Part shown: positions 35,774 through 45,395 of the stretch, piece after piece
Layout: the number at the start of each line of letters is the position of its first letter
Position numbering within the stretch: the first letter of the stretch is position 1
DNA from: Gloeocapsopsis crepidinum LEGE 06123
GTDB taxonomy: Bacteria > Cyanobacteriota > Cyanobacteriia > Cyanobacteriales > Chroococcidiopsidaceae
NCBI RefSeq assembly: GCF_015207655.1
Contig: NZ_JADEWN010000048.1
Coordinates: forward strand, 1-48,482
Length of the DNA: 48,482 nucleotides
Direction of reading: 5' to 3'
Made by a program: the position numbers and the translations under genes
Notes under the pieces: generated by a model
The model's input: the letters and a program-made list of their open reading frames with translations, nothing else
What the model was told of the DNA's origin: nothing
Database searches by the model: none

Positions 35774-37129
35774 TTACAACGCCCCTGCGGCAGTTTTATC
35801 AAGAACACCTCCACCAAGATGAGTTGTGATATTCATGGCTTGCAGTACAGGTAAACCTGCTGCACCTTGCGGATAGTCAATTACACTAACAGCCCCATTT
35901 CCTTGACGGAAGTTCCAGAAATGAGCAGGTGATAACCCTAAAACGTGACAAAGTAGCACTTTATTTGTCGCATCATGCGCTACGACTAGTGCAGTAGTTT
36001 GACTTGCTGCTGAATCAAGAATACTCCGCCACGCAGCGACACTACGTTGCCAGACTTGCTGTAAATTCTCGCCTTGGGGCATTTGGACTTCTGCTGGTGC
36101 TGTCCGCCATTGATGTAATTCACCTGGGAAAGCTTGCTCAATTTCTGCTTCTAATTTACCTTCCCAAAGTCCGTGATTAATCTCTTGGAGATCGGCATGT
36201 AAGTGCAGTTGAATTTTAGAATGATGCTGCAAAATAATCTCCGCTGTTTCTTTAGGACGCAGCATCGGGCTACTGAGTGCAAAATCTAGTTGGACATTTT
36301 TTAGAAATTCTGCAGCTTTTTGTGCCTGTTGCCGACCACGATCATTAAGCGGAACATCGATTTGCCCCTGAAACCGTGTTTGGCGATTCCATTCAGTTTC
36401 ACCGTGGCGAACAAGTAGAAGGCGCTGCCCTTGATGATTTGGTCGTAGTGAAGGTAAAACTTCACCTAAATGAGCAGTTTGATTGAGTGATTCTAGCTGT
36501 ACCGCTCCCCACTTGCTGTCTTTTTGATGTGAGGGAGTCGCCGGATCAAAGTTTAATACTGTGACATTACAGTTCGATTGCTGTATCGAGTGGTAACGTT
36601 GAGGTGAAATTCCTAAAGCAGTACTAATCAAAGCGCGGTTAATGCCATTGTGCCCAACGATGAGAATTGTTTCTCCTGCATGACGCGGCAAAGTTTCTTC
36701 CCAGAATTGCTTTGCCTGTTCGTACAAACTGAGGATTGGGAAATATTCGTTGTTTTCACGCGATTGAACTACCATGACAAGTTGCTCTGGATGTTCATGC
36801 CACAGACGGTAAGCATCAGGAAATTTCTCACGTACCTCAGATGAAACCATTCCTTCCCATAAAGGCAAATCAACTTCCATCAAGTTACTGGAAGGTTGGG
36901 GCTTTAGTGATGTAGCCAAGCTGCAGATTATTTCTGCTGTGTGTTTTGCTCGCTGTAGGGGACTCGTATAAACGGCAGCAAAATTTAAGTGACTCAGCGC
37001 AGCACCAACTTTACGAGCATCGTTTTGCCCTTTTTCAGTTAAAGTTGACACATCACTACGACCCTGAATGCGCTTTTCAGTGTTGTAGCTGCTTTGACCG
37101 TGACGCACAATGATTACACGAGTGGTCAA
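35774..37129 (-). CDS. double-domain histidine phosphatase (PGAM-like)
   Basis: 451 residues holding two complete phosphoglycerate-mutase-type domains. Domain 1 (about 1-200) has RHGQS (9-13) and the second His in VGHNG (H160). Domain 2 (about 235-440) has RHGETEWN (241-248) and VVAHDATNK. Both keep the histidine pair and a glutamate (EVDLPLWEG; EINHGLWEG), so both may be active. Relatives include phosphatases acting on phosphosugars and CobC; the substrate is not determined by sequence. Ends 50 bp ahead of the dihydroorotase-like gene. Confidence 0.88.
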   Translation of the reverse strand: MTTRVIIVRHGQSSYNTEKRIQGRSDVSTLTEKGQNDARKVGAALSHLNFAAVYTSPLQRAKHTAEIICSLATSLKPQPSSNLMEVDLPLWEGMVSSEVREKFPDAYRLWHEHPEQLVMVVQSRENNEYFPILSLYEQAKQFWEETLPRHAGETILIVGHNGINRALISTALGISPQRYHSIQQSNCNVTVLNFDPATPSHQKDSKWGAVQLESLNQTAHLGEVLPSLRPNHQGQRLLLVRHGETEWNRQTRFQGQIDVPLNDRGRQQAQKAAEFLKNVQLDFALSSPMLRPKETAEIILQHHSKIQLHLHADLQEINHGLWEGKLEAEIEQAFPGELHQWRTAPAEVQMPQGENLQQVWQRSVAAWRSILDSAASQTTALVVAHDATNKVLLCHVLGLSPAHFWNFRQGNGAVSVIDYPQGAAGLPVLQAMNITTHLGGGVLDKTAAGAL

Positions 37130-37229
37130 TCTAGTTATCCTCCAACAGCACTTCTGTTACCTAGCTCACTGCATTCGCAGCACAGGCAAGCCAGCGTTAT
37201 TTTAACGTGCGATGAACACTTGTTAACAA

Positions 37230-37362
37230 GAGAATTAGTGATTAGTGGTTAGTTTTGAATTTTGAGTTTTGTTAGCGTAGCGGTGCCTTAGCACGTTTTA
37301 AATTGAAGAATTTCTTAACTCTCTTAAACTCATAACTCAGTACTCAACACTTCACGACTCTT
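37230..37362. repeat. dispersed intergenic repeat
   Basis: Contains TTTTGAATTTTGAGTTTTG and AACTCATAACTC (related to 31585-31676) around a GTTAGCGTAGCGGTGCCTTA segment of a kind common in cyanobacterial spacers. Lies between the phosphatase and CPBP genes. Confidence 0.55.
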
Positions 37363-37445
37363 GTGTCCCCTGCCTCTCTCAATCCTTGCTATCATTCCAC
37401 AAGGGTGCGAATCGCGCTCTCAATCAGGCTGTAATGGGAGGATTG

Positions 37446-39035
37446 ATGACAATTAAGCGGATCATCTTAAGTTTGCTAACAGTAGTTGCAATCTTGTTTG
37501 CTGGTGCGTCTTTGTGGGAAAGCTGGCAACAACCACAAATTCAAAGTCGTTTGGAACTGTACCAAGCAAATTTACTTTTACATGCGCAAGAGTGGCAACC
37601 TCAAGGCGATGACAGCGCGAGTCTCAGCAATGCCCGCAGTGCTTTACTCGGAGAACAACCGCTTAATTCCGCATTAGAGCAATATCAAGAAGCAAGAACA
37701 TCGGCGCAGATTAACTTAGACAAAGCTAACAATCAACTTAAACAGGTGCAGTCGGAACCTGTAACTACCCCTGCGACTCCTAAGCCACAGTCAGAAATTG
37801 CGCCGATTACCGATACTTCCCGTCTGCGCCAGCAGCAACAATTGCAACAATCCCGCGCTCAGTTGCAACAACTAATTGCTGAATTAGATCTACGGCTGGG
37901 ACTTCTACAGGTACAGCAAGGACAAACAAATACCGCAATTCAAACTTGGACAAACTTTCAACAGCAAGTTAATAATCAACAGCAAGCTGTGCTCGCCGAA
38001 ACTGCTACTGTTTTGATTGGACTTTGGAGCGATCCTCCTCGGATAATACCCGATGCAGAACAACTACTTCAAAATAACTTGGATGGTTGGTTTCGCTATC
38101 GTGCTCTATCTCAACTTTATCAAATCCAGCAACGCCAAGATACCCTGACACAATTACAAGCAACGGAACAAGCAACAGCGCAGCAAGCTTTAATCAAACT
38201 CGCATTTATCGGGAGTTTACCAGCTTTCGGTGGCATAGTAGGTATTGGGTTACTGCTATTTTTATGCGCCCAGCGCTTATTGAAAGGCAAAGATGCGCTA
38301 TTAGCACAAAATGAAGATGCGCGTTGGTCAACTCCTTGGACTGGTGAAACTGTTTGGCAGGTGTTTATTCTCGGTTTTTTCTTTATGGGTCAAATTGTTG
38401 TCCCTTTGGGATTTGCGCTACTGCAAATTAGACCACCTTCAGGTTCAGGCGTGCGCGTTCAGGCTTTTTATATTTTGACAACTTACCTAACAGTAGCTTT
38501 GGGTGGGTTAATAGTGCTAGTTTTATCGATTAAACCCTTTTTTCCCTTGCCCAAAAATTGGTTTCGCTTTGACTTACAAGGAAATTGGTTTTTATGGGGA
38601 TTAGGAGGTTATTGTGCTGCATTACCACTAGTTGTGATTGTGTCACTGATTAATCAACAAATCTGGCAAGGGCAAGGAGGTAGTAACCCGCTATTATCTT
38701 TAGCATTGCAGGCACAAGATCAAGTAGCACTGGCAATTTTCTTTTTCACCGCGGCGATCGCCGCGCCAATCTTTGAGGAATTACTGTTTCGTGGTTTTCT
38801 TTTACCCTCGCTGACACGCTATGTATCTGTTTGGGGCGCAATTGTTCTTAGTTCGTTGCTGTTTGCGGTTGCACACCTTAGCGTCGCCGAAATTTTGCCG
38901 CTGACAGTTTTAGGAATGGTCTTGGGTGTTGTTTATACGCGATCGCGTAATCTCCTCGCACCGATGCTACTCCATAGTCTTTGGAATAGTGGCACTCTTC
39001 TTAGTCTTTTTATCTTAGGTAGCAGTTCTACTTAA
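37446..39035 (+). CDS. CPBP family intramembrane glutamic endopeptidase
   Basis: 529 residues from the ATG at 37446, chosen for GGAGG 4 nt upstream (a frame back to 37386 lacks one). One N-terminal helix and a long Gln-rich, probably coiled-coil domain (about 30-260) precede eight or so membrane helices. The protease motifs are EELLFRG (E444, E445), then HLSVAEILPL and LLHSLWN. CPBP (Abi) proteases include Rce1 and bacteriocin-immunity proteins. The extra N-terminal domain, shared with some cyanobacterial members, is of unknown use. Confidence 0.88.
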   Translation: MTIKRIILSLLTVVAILFAGASLWESWQQPQIQSRLELYQANLLLHAQEWQPQGDDSASLSNARSALLGEQPLNSALEQYQEARTSAQINLDKANNQLKQVQSEPVTTPATPKPQSEIAPITDTSRLRQQQQLQQSRAQLQQLIAELDLRLGLLQVQQGQTNTAIQTWTNFQQQVNNQQQAVLAETATVLIGLWSDPPRIIPDAEQLLQNNLDGWFRYRALSQLYQIQQRQDTLTQLQATEQATAQQALIKLAFIGSLPAFGGIVGIGLLLFLCAQRLLKGKDALLAQNEDARWSTPWTGETVWQVFILGFFFMGQIVVPLGFALLQIRPPSGSGVRVQAFYILTTYLTVALGGLIVLVLSIKPFFPLPKNWFRFDLQGNWFLWGLGGYCAALPLVVIVSLINQQIWQGQGGSNPLLSLALQAQDQVALAIFFFTAAIAAPIFEELLFRGFLLPSLTRYVSVWGAIVLSSLLFAVAHLSVAEILPLTVLGMVLGVVYTRSRNLLAPMLLHSLWNSGTLLSLFILGSSST

Positions 39036-39148
39036 GTTGGATGAAAATAAACGTCACTTAAGCGCTGTTACCGGTCAATAGTCAGTGAAACAACAATCTT
39101 AACCATGAACCCGCATCAAACGTGCAGTTAATAATAACGCCCACTTCC

Positions 39149-39604
39149 TTAGTAGTGTATCTCTAATCGTAAAACATAACGCCCTAGTTGCACTTGTGAC
39201 CACAATTCATACTCAATTCGCAGTTGCTGCGGTAAGGGATGACTCACTAAAGTTAACTGCTTAGTAAAATTACGCAGTTGCAGCATATTTTCGCTACCTT
39301 GAAAAAATCCGTTTCCTAACCAATAGCGGCTAGTTCCGTAAACTCCACGTTCCCAAAAGTGACGATAGCAAACTTGGTTTTCTGCTTGTCTAGTCATAAT
39401 CACTCTATAAGGTGAAATTTCAAACCAAAGAAGACTGGGGCTAGTGGATGGATGCAGAGTTTTCCTTGAAGGTTCTGAGATCAAAAGATGAAAACTTTCA
39501 CGATCTTTTTGTTCTAACGTAGCTGCAGTTTGCACAACGTACCGTAAGGGTAAATCTGTAGAAATGAGTGAGAGTGATACTGGTTGACGGTAACGAGTCA
39601 GCAT
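39149..39604 (-). CDS. uncharacterised protein
   Basis: 151 residues from the ATG at 39604. Rich in beta-type segments (SLSLISTDLPLRYVVQTAA; ISPYRVIMTRQAENQVCYR; LRIEYELWSQVQLGRYVLRL), no signal or membrane helix, one Cys. I do not recognise the family. The sequence reads as a real protein (balanced composition, no low complexity). It is alone, 113 bp from the CPBP gene, which is convergent. Confidence 0.55.
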   Translation of the reverse strand: MLTRYRQPVSLSLISTDLPLRYVVQTAATLEQKDRESFHLLISEPSRKTLHPSTSPSLLWFEISPYRVIMTRQAENQVCYRHFWERGVYGTSRYWLGNGFFQGSENMLQLRNFTKQLTLVSHPLPQQLRIEYELWSQVQLGRYVLRLEIHY

Positions 39605-39752
39605 GAGCAAAAAGACCGCATGGCTAGTACAGCGCTAGTTTATCTTGAACAAGACTTATACAACTGTTCTTAAAGCAAAGCTTAATACCATTACACCTAA
39701 GCACGCAGGATGAACATCAGGTGTATGTAAAATGTGTTGCAACAATTGTTAA

Positions 39753-40532
39753 TTACGATGCTTTGAAAAAGATTTCGTATGGAGAACAGAAACATTGCAT
39801 AAAACCTGATGGCAGAATTGGCTCAATACCAGGAACTACACTAGAGTACTGCGATTGATAAGCTTCTAAAGCCTTAATTTTTTTGTTAATGACATTATTA
39901 ATTGGTAATCTATATACGTTGGCAAGCTCTACTGATTTGAAATCAAGTTGATGTGGTACCCAACGCGTCCATACAGGATACTGCAACACTTCAATAGGTA
40001 AGTTTGATTTTTGCACTGCAGCTTGTACTAAAGCATAAGTCTCTTTATGGTCAGGGTGAATATCTTGTTTATAGGGTATGTACACCTCTTGCGGTTGGCG
40101 ATCGCGTAACAACTGTACTAGTTGATCAATAGTTTGCTGACGTTCTCTAGCAGATAATTGCAATAAACCACCATCAGGTTTACCAAGAAAGTGAATTGCA
40201 GATGGCAAAACACCAAGAGTTCTAAGGGCGGCGATCGCTTCTTGTTGACGAGTTTGTACTAACTGATCGGGGCAAATTTGCGGATAATCTGCATAGGATG
40301 CCCTACCATCTGTTAAAAATACAACATCTAAGGGAACTCCCTGCTCGCACTTTAAAGCAATTGCGCCACCACAACCTAATGTTTCATCATCTTGGTGGGG
40401 TGCAAAGACGATTGCTGATTTTTGATTTGAGGCGATCGCTTTGCTTTTCTTATACAACCACCATAAATAAATAAATCGAGATTTTAAGAGTAACCGCTGT
40501 TTGATTTTTTGATAGTATTTGTTAACCAACAT
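39753..40532 (-). CDS. PIG-L (LmbE) family deacetylase
   Basis: 259 residues, Zn-dependent N-deacetylase. Motif APHQDDETLGCGG (H46, D49, E50; Gln replaces Pro in the usual HPDDE) and DIHPDHKETY provide the metal site. An N-terminal basic amphipathic segment may bind membrane. It starts 5 bp after the glycosyltransferase stop; the two likely act on the same glycan (deacetylating a GlcNAc-containing lipid or polysaccharide). Substrate inferred from the pairing. Confidence 0.88.
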   Translation of the reverse strand: MLVNKYYQKIKQRLLLKSRFIYLWWLYKKSKAIASNQKSAIVFAPHQDDETLGCGGAIALKCEQGVPLDVVFLTDGRASYADYPQICPDQLVQTRQQEAIAALRTLGVLPSAIHFLGKPDGGLLQLSARERQQTIDQLVQLLRDRQPQEVYIPYKQDIHPDHKETYALVQAAVQKSNLPIEVLQYPVWTRWVPHQLDFKSVELANVYRLPINNVINKKIKALEAYQSQYSSVVPGIEPILPSGFMQCFCSPYEIFFKAS

Positions 40533-40537
40533 ATTTT

Positions 40538-41461
40538 CTAGTTAGCTGTAATAATTTTTACTTCTTGGTTGTTCTTCGGCAGTACATTATTTTTAAATGT
40601 CATATTCTGAGAATACTTAATACTTCCTTTTAAAAGTCCAATATTCCAACCAAGTATCCACACCCATTCTGCAAATATACTTTTATTTTTAAGGTGAAAG
40701 ATAATTTTTATGGGATATAATAAGACCTTTATTAGATAACCAAATACTACAAAATTACTAACTGAAACGCCATATAGTAAGCGGAGGTAGATATGGCTTT
40801 CAGCCCAATTTTTTCCTTGTTTATGAATATCTTTTAATGTATGGCGCAGGCGAATTTGAGCTACAGCATCTTCAATAAAATGCAGTTGAGTACCTGTTAG
40901 TTGAACCCTGAAACAATAGTCAGTATCTTCGGCATATATTAAGTTTTCGTTAAATCCGCCCACAGCTTGATGTAATACTTTTTTAATACCAAGATTTCCA
41001 CTTCCAGCAAAAGGTAGATAAGGTGAAAACTCATACTGCGAAAGTCCAGCTTTTTGAACCTGAAAGATCTCGCTGTTAATTAGCCATGACTCGTTGAGTT
41101 GAGTGTAATCAAATCGTCCAGCTACAAAATCATACTGCAAAAGTGCTTCTCCCATTGCAGTTAGCCAGCCTGGTTCAACTCGATCGTCTGCATCACAAAA
41201 TAGTAGTGCTTCTCCAGTTGCAGCTTTTACACCAGCATTGCGTGCATAAGCAGCACCAGGGCGATCGCTTGCATAAATTAACCGGAGGTTTGGGATTTGT
41301 TTTTGATATTTTTCAACAATTGCAACTGAATTATCCGTGGAGCCATTATCAACAACAATAATCTCCCAGGCATCTTTCCATGTTTGATTTGCCAGTGCTT
41401 CTAATTGCACAGCAATTGTTTCTGCTGCATTATAACAAGGAATAATAACACTTATATTCAT
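40538..41461 (-). CDS. family 2 glycosyltransferase
   Basis: 307 residues, GT-A fold: ISVIIPCYNAAETIAVQLEA at the N-terminus, EIIVVDNGSTDNSV, ARNAGVKAATGEALLFCDAD with the DxD-type metal motif, and AEDTDYCFRV further on. A membrane-like segment near 215-240 (FVVFGYLIKVLLYPIKII) suggests membrane association. Followed closely by a PIG-L gene, so involved in glycan building. Sugar donor unknown. Confidence 0.88.
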   Translation of the reverse strand: MNISVIIPCYNAAETIAVQLEALANQTWKDAWEIIVVDNGSTDNSVAIVEKYQKQIPNLRLIYASDRPGAAYARNAGVKAATGEALLFCDADDRVEPGWLTAMGEALLQYDFVAGRFDYTQLNESWLINSEIFQVQKAGLSQYEFSPYLPFAGSGNLGIKKVLHQAVGGFNENLIYAEDTDYCFRVQLTGTQLHFIEDAVAQIRLRHTLKDIHKQGKNWAESHIYLRLLYGVSVSNFVVFGYLIKVLLYPIKIIFHLKNKSIFAEWVWILGWNIGLLKGSIKYSQNMTFKNNVLPKNNQEVKIITAN

Positions 41462-41888
41462 CTTCTTTTAATTAAACTAATTTGCTTTTTTTTACTTAGT
41501 AAGTATATTTTTTATGATGTTTTGATACTAAGATTTAATACAAGTAAAATCTTTTTCAAAGTTTGAAATTATCAATAAATATCTTCAGCTTATGTTTTTA
41601 TTAAATTCAAATAGTATTAACAAACTCTTACCTTGAGATTATGTATGCAAATATACTGACAGGTGGGCAAAAAAAAGTAAACTGTGGCACTGCTACTTAA
41701 ACAATGCCTTTACATTGTTGGTCGTTTTATGAATTTTTAGTGAGAAGACATGAAGGCTGATACTTTACTAAATACGGTTAGACTAATGTTGCAGGTAGCT
41801 CAGAGTTTAGGATTAGGCAAGACTAAAGTACCTAAGTGCTAATACTGCGGTAGGATAAAACGCACGCATATTACGTGAGTTTATCCCC
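41462..41888. other. leader region upstream of aroA and GT2
   Basis: 427 bp, divergent promoters of the glycosyltransferase and aroA. It includes a 30-codon frame (41750-41842, MKADTLLNTVRLMLQVAQSL at the start) of unknown significance and a hairpin abutting aroA. Nothing else recognised. Confidence 0.5.
41853..41886 (+). promoter_or_regulatory. hairpin against the aroA start codon
   Basis: GGATAAA (41853-41859) pairs with TTTATCC (41880-41886), with an inner CACG/CGTG stem. It ends two bases ahead of the ATG at 41889, leaving no exposed Shine-Dalgarno sequence, so it may control translation. Confidence 0.4.
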
Positions 41889-43232
41889 ATGTCGGTTGTC
41901 ATCACGCAAGAAACGACGAATCGTCAACAAAATCTCATTATCAAGACTGCAGCTGGATTATCTTTACAAGGTCGTATCCGAGTTCCAGGGGATAAATCTA
42001 TTTCCCATCGGGCTTTGATGTTAGGTGCGATCGCCTCTGGTGAGACGCGCATTCAAGGTTTATTGCTAGGTGAAGATCCGCGCAGTACTGCAAGCTGTTT
42101 TCAAGCTTTGGGCGCGGAAATTTCTGAGTTAAATACGGAATTAGTCACTGTTAAGGGTATTGGGTTAGGGCAATTACAAGAACCAGTTGATGTTCTAGAT
42201 GCTGGAAACTCTGGAACAACACTACGGTTAATGCTGGGAATTTTAGCTTCACATCCTGGGCGATTTTTTGCCGTTACGGGCGATCATTCGTTGCGATCGC
42301 GCCCGATGTCGCGTGTCGTGAAACCATTACAACAAATGGGGGCGCAAATTTGGGGACGTCAAGCAAATTCTTTAGCCCCGTTAGCAATTCAAGGACAAAC
42401 GCTACAACCCATTCATTACAATTCTCCGATTGCTTCTGCACAAGTCAAATCATGTATTCTGCTAGCAGGACTGATGACTGCCGGAGAAACAACCATCACC
42501 GAACCTGCATTATCTCGCGATCATAGCGAACGAATGCTACAAGCTTTTGGCGCACAACTCAACATCGATCCGGAAACGCATAGTGTTACAGTAACTGGTC
42601 CAGCCCAATTGCAAGGACAAAGCGTGATTGTTCCTGGTGATATTAGTTCTGCAGCTTTTTGGCTAGTTGCAGCAGCAATTGTTCCTGATTCAGAATTGGT
42701 TATTGAAAATGTGGGTGTCAATCCCACGCGCACAGGTATTCTAGAAGCATTATCGATGATGAACGCGGATGTTCAGTTAGAAAATCAACGGTTAGTTGCG
42801 GGCGAACCTGTAGCAGATTTGCGCGTCCGTTCGAGTAAACTTAAAAGTTGCACGATCGCTGGCGATTTGATTCCGCGATTAATTGATGAGATTCCAATTC
42901 TTGCAGTAGCTGCGGTTTTTGCCCAGGGAACAACAGTCATTCGCGATGCAGCTGAATTGCGAGTCAAAGAAAGCGATCGCATTGCAGTCATGGCAAATCA
43001 ACTGCAACACATGGGGGCTAATGCGATCGAACTTCCTGATGGTTTAGAAATTGTTGGGGGAACTCCGCTTACAGGTACAGATGTCGATAGTCATACCGAT
43101 CATCGCATTGCGATGAGTTTAGCGATCGCTGCCCTTAGTAGTGCAGGAACTACCACCATTCATCGTGCAGAAGCGGCAGCTATTTCCTATCCAGATTTTG
43201 TGCCCACACTCGAACAAGTTTGTCGTACTTAA
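41889..43232 (+). CDS. aroA: 3-phosphoshikimate 1-carboxyvinyltransferase (EPSP synthase)
   Basis: Sixth shikimate step; joins shikimate-3-phosphate and PEP. 447 residues with both halves of the inside-out barrel: [18 protein letters not shown] (S3P/PEP-binding K and SxR), [13 protein letters not shown] and the later [23 protein letters not shown] and [13 protein letters not shown] complete the signature. The start is ATG at 41889, directly after a hairpin. Ends 4 bp from the convergent hypothetical gene. Confidence 0.95.
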   Translation: MSVVITQETTNRQQNLIIKTAAGLSLQGRIRVPGDKSISHRALMLGAIASGETRIQGLLLGEDPRSTASCFQALGAEISELNTELVTVKGIGLGQLQEPVDVLDAGNSGTTLRLMLGILASHPGRFFAVTGDHSLRSRPMSRVVKPLQQMGAQIWGRQANSLAPLAIQGQTLQPIHYNSPIASAQVKSCILLAGLMTAGETTITEPALSRDHSERMLQAFGAQLNIDPETHSVTVTGPAQLQGQSVIVPGDISSAAFWLVAAAIVPDSELVIENVGVNPTRTGILEALSMMNADVQLENQRLVAGEPVADLRVRSSKLKSCTIAGDLIPRLIDEIPILAVAAVFAQGTTVIRDAAELRVKESDRIAVMANQLQHMGANAIELPDGLEIVGGTPLTGTDVDSHTDHRIAMSLAIAALSSAGTTTIHRAEAAAISYPDFVPTLEQVCRT

Positions 43233-43236
43233 GTTT

Positions 43237-43791
43237 TTACTCGCTTATTCGTAAAGAACCATGAATATTTTGAATAATGTTAGGTGCTGCGGTATTTTCT
43301 GCGGCATAAAAACTCGCGATGTAAATGGTTTCATTAGACTTATAGCGAATAATAGTTAAAACTGAGTTTGCACCAAAGCGATCGCTAACCCATAGTGTTA
43401 ATGCTTCTCTACTATGAATTTTTGGTTGTTCTTTGCGAGATATTTGAGACACTTCAACTTCAGAATTAAGCATTTGGTTCGTGAGAAATTCAAACGAACT
43501 GGGTTCAATACGAACATCTGTTTTAATTAAATCAGGAGGAAATTTACCTATGCCATTCTTTGCAGGTGGTAATCTCATAATAATCACTAATTCTCTTCGC
43601 AAACGCTCAACAAACCAATTGGTTGGATATTGAATAGTATAAGTATTGCGTTCTGCATAAGTTTGCCATTGGGGATTTATTTGGCTAGTTTGATCGGGAA
43701 GAAGCTTGTTATGTATAATAATTTGAAAGAGAAAGATGACTCCTAATCCTGCTATAGTTGCTAACCCTAGGAGTATCAGTTTGAGTTTCAT
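43237..43791 (-). CDS. membrane-anchored protein of unknown function
   Basis: 184 residues. One N-terminal hydrophobic helix (ILLGLATIAGLGVIFLFQII) anchors a globular part outside the cytosol. Segments YTIQYPTNWFVER and VLTIIRYKSNETIYIASFYA recall the PsbP-like fold, but I would not claim membership. No catalytic motif. ATG start at 43791. A terminator separates it from the upstream reductase gene. Confidence 0.6.
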   Translation of the reverse strand: MKLKLILLGLATIAGLGVIFLFQIIIHNKLLPDQTSQINPQWQTYAERNTYTIQYPTNWFVERLRRELVIIMRLPPAKNGIGKFPPDLIKTDVRIEPSSFEFLTNQMLNSEVEVSQISRKEQPKIHSREALTLWVSDRFGANSVLTIIRYKSNETIYIASFYAAENTAAPNIIQNIHGSLRISE

Positions 43792-43799
43792 GTTTGATT

Positions 43800-43834
43800 G
43801 AAAAAATAACGTAGGTCGCTGTTAGTACCTACGT
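43800..43834 (-). terminator. rho-independent terminator after the reductase gene
   Basis: ACGTAGGT (43809-43816) and ACCTACGT (43827-43834), a perfect 8-bp stem with a 10-nt loop, followed on the minus strand by TTATTTTTT. Confidence 0.6.
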
Positions 43835-43860
43835 AGATGATTAAGAATTTTTTTTCGTTT

Positions 43861-44844
43861 TTACACTTGCAAAGTAGCGCCTAAGCGATAGCGATTATGC
43901 GGTGCATCTAAGTCAAGAACTGGTCCTTTTGGTACAATGCGCGTCGGATTAACTTTCGGATGACTCATGTAGTAGTGCTGTTTAATATGGTCAAAGTTGC
44001 ACGTTTCTTTGACTCCTTTTTGTTGGTAAAGGTCTTTTAGGTAATTCCAAAGATTAGGATAATCCGCAATTCGCCGCAAGTTACACTTGAAATGAACGTA
44101 GTAAACAGGGTCAAAGCGCAGTAGTGTTGTGAACATACACCAATCGGCTTCAGTTAAGCGATCGCCACATAAATAACGCTGTTCAGATAAGACTTTTTCC
44201 CAGTAATCTAATGCTTGAAACAATTCTGTAACTGCTTCTTCATATGCAGATTGAGTTGTCGCAAAACCTGCACGGTAAACTCCGTTATTCACAGGTTGAT
44301 AAATCGCGTCAATCGTTTCGTCAATTTTTTCCTGTAAGTATTGTGGATAGAAATGAATATCCTGTGTGGCATAAGCTTCAAACTCAGTATCCAACATCCG
44401 GATAATTTCGCGGGATTCATTATTAACAATTGTGCCAGTTTCCTTATCCCATAAAACAGGTACAGTCACTCTACCACTGTAGTCAGGCTCAGCTTTTAGG
44501 TAGACTTCCCACAAGTAATTTGTATTGTTAACTGTATCCGGAATACTCCCTGGTTCATCTTCAGAAAATTCCCAGCTATTTTGATCGATAACCGGTGCAA
44601 CAACCGAAAGACCAATAACATCTTCTAAACCTTTTAAGCGCCGCATAATCGCGGTACGGTGCGCCCAAGGGCAAGCCCAGGAGATATAAAGATGGTAACG
44701 TCCTGGTTCAGCTTTAAAACCACTTGAACCGTCAGCAGTAATGGTGTCACGGAAGGTAGTTGAAGGACGCACAAACCGTCCTCCTTCATCCTCTTGTTCG
44801 CGTTCTGGCACCCACTTGCCATCAATGAGAACACCCAAACCCAT
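43861..44844 (-). CDS. glutathionyl-hydroquinone reductase (Xi-class GST)
   Basis: 327 residues. The catalytic motif YISWACPWAHRTAI (C58-P-W) and VVAPVIDQNSWEF mark the ECM4/YqjG family, which removes glutathione from glutathionylated hydroquinones. Later motifs: VPVLWDKETGTIVNNESREI and the C-terminal all-alpha domain with FTTLLRFDPVYYVHFKCNL. A good ribosome site (AAGGAG) precedes the ATG at 44844. Length normal. Confidence 0.92.
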   Translation of the reverse strand: MGLGVLIDGKWVPEREQEDEGGRFVRPSTTFRDTITADGSSGFKAEPGRYHLYISWACPWAHRTAIMRRLKGLEDVIGLSVVAPVIDQNSWEFSEDEPGSIPDTVNNTNYLWEVYLKAEPDYSGRVTVPVLWDKETGTIVNNESREIIRMLDTEFEAYATQDIHFYPQYLQEKIDETIDAIYQPVNNGVYRAGFATTQSAYEEAVTELFQALDYWEKVLSEQRYLCGDRLTEADWCMFTTLLRFDPVYYVHFKCNLRRIADYPNLWNYLKDLYQQKGVKETCNFDHIKQHYYMSHPKVNPTRIVPKGPVLDLDAPHNRYRLGATLQV

Positions 44845-44950
44845 TGTAAGAATCTCCTTTTATAGCTTGCTGTGAATTAACAGCAGTTATCACTTAAGTA
44901 AACGACACAACTTTCTACTCCCCACATTCATATCTTAAAAATTACAGTAA

Positions 44951-45244
44951 TTACTCTTCAACATTCAATATTTGTGGCACTTTGAAGTATTCGCCCTCTT
45001 GTTCCGGCGCACTACTGAGAATTGCAGCGCGTTCCTGATAAGGTTGTAGTTCATCAGGACGTGTCACATTTTTTACCTCAATTGCTCTTGCTGTTGGTGG
45101 TACGTCAGTGACATCTAGTTCACTAAGTTGTTCAAAGTAATCTAGAATGCTACTCAATTGCGTGGTGAATTGCTCTTCCTCTTGTGGAGTCAACTCTAAT
45201 CGAGCCAGAAGCGCCACTTTTCGGACTTGTTCGCGATCAATCAT
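44951..45244 (-). CDS. gatC: Asp/Glu-tRNA amidotransferase subunit C
   Basis: 97 residues. [19 protein letters not shown] and [15 protein letters not shown] are the GatC signatures; NVTRPDE and the C-terminal FKVPQI complete it. GatC stabilises the GatAB amidotransferase that makes Gln-tRNA (and Asn-tRNA) from misacylated tRNA. gatA and gatB are elsewhere. Lies 106 bp upstream of the GST-like gene on the same strand. Confidence 0.95.
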   Translation of the reverse strand: MIDREQVRKVALLARLELTPQEEEQFTTQLSSILDYFEQLSELDVTDVPPTARAIEVKNVTRPDELQPYQERAAILSSAPEQEGEYFKVPQILNVEE

Positions 45245-45252
45245 AGATAGAA

Positions 45253-45395
45253 GGTAACGGGTAATTGGTAATTGGTGATAGATAATGGAATCACACTGAG
45301 CTTTCTACTCACTAGTCACTCTTTCACTAGCAACTAGCCAATTCAAAACTCATAATTCAAAACTCAAAACTCAAAACTAGCCACTCACCACTCAC
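45253..45395. repeat. heptamer and AACTC-type repeats between ycf3 and gatC
   Basis: GGTAACG, GGTAATT, GGTAATT, GGTGATA units (45253-45280) followed by CTAGTCACT and AATTCAAAACTC-type strings to about 45390. Both repeat types recur elsewhere in the window. Confidence 0.7.

Noticed and set aside
39301-39314. Copy of the AraC-type repeat core (AAAAAATCCGTTT) inside the 39149-39604 gene
   Set aside because: Single copy within coding sequence, no 22-bp partner; chance match.
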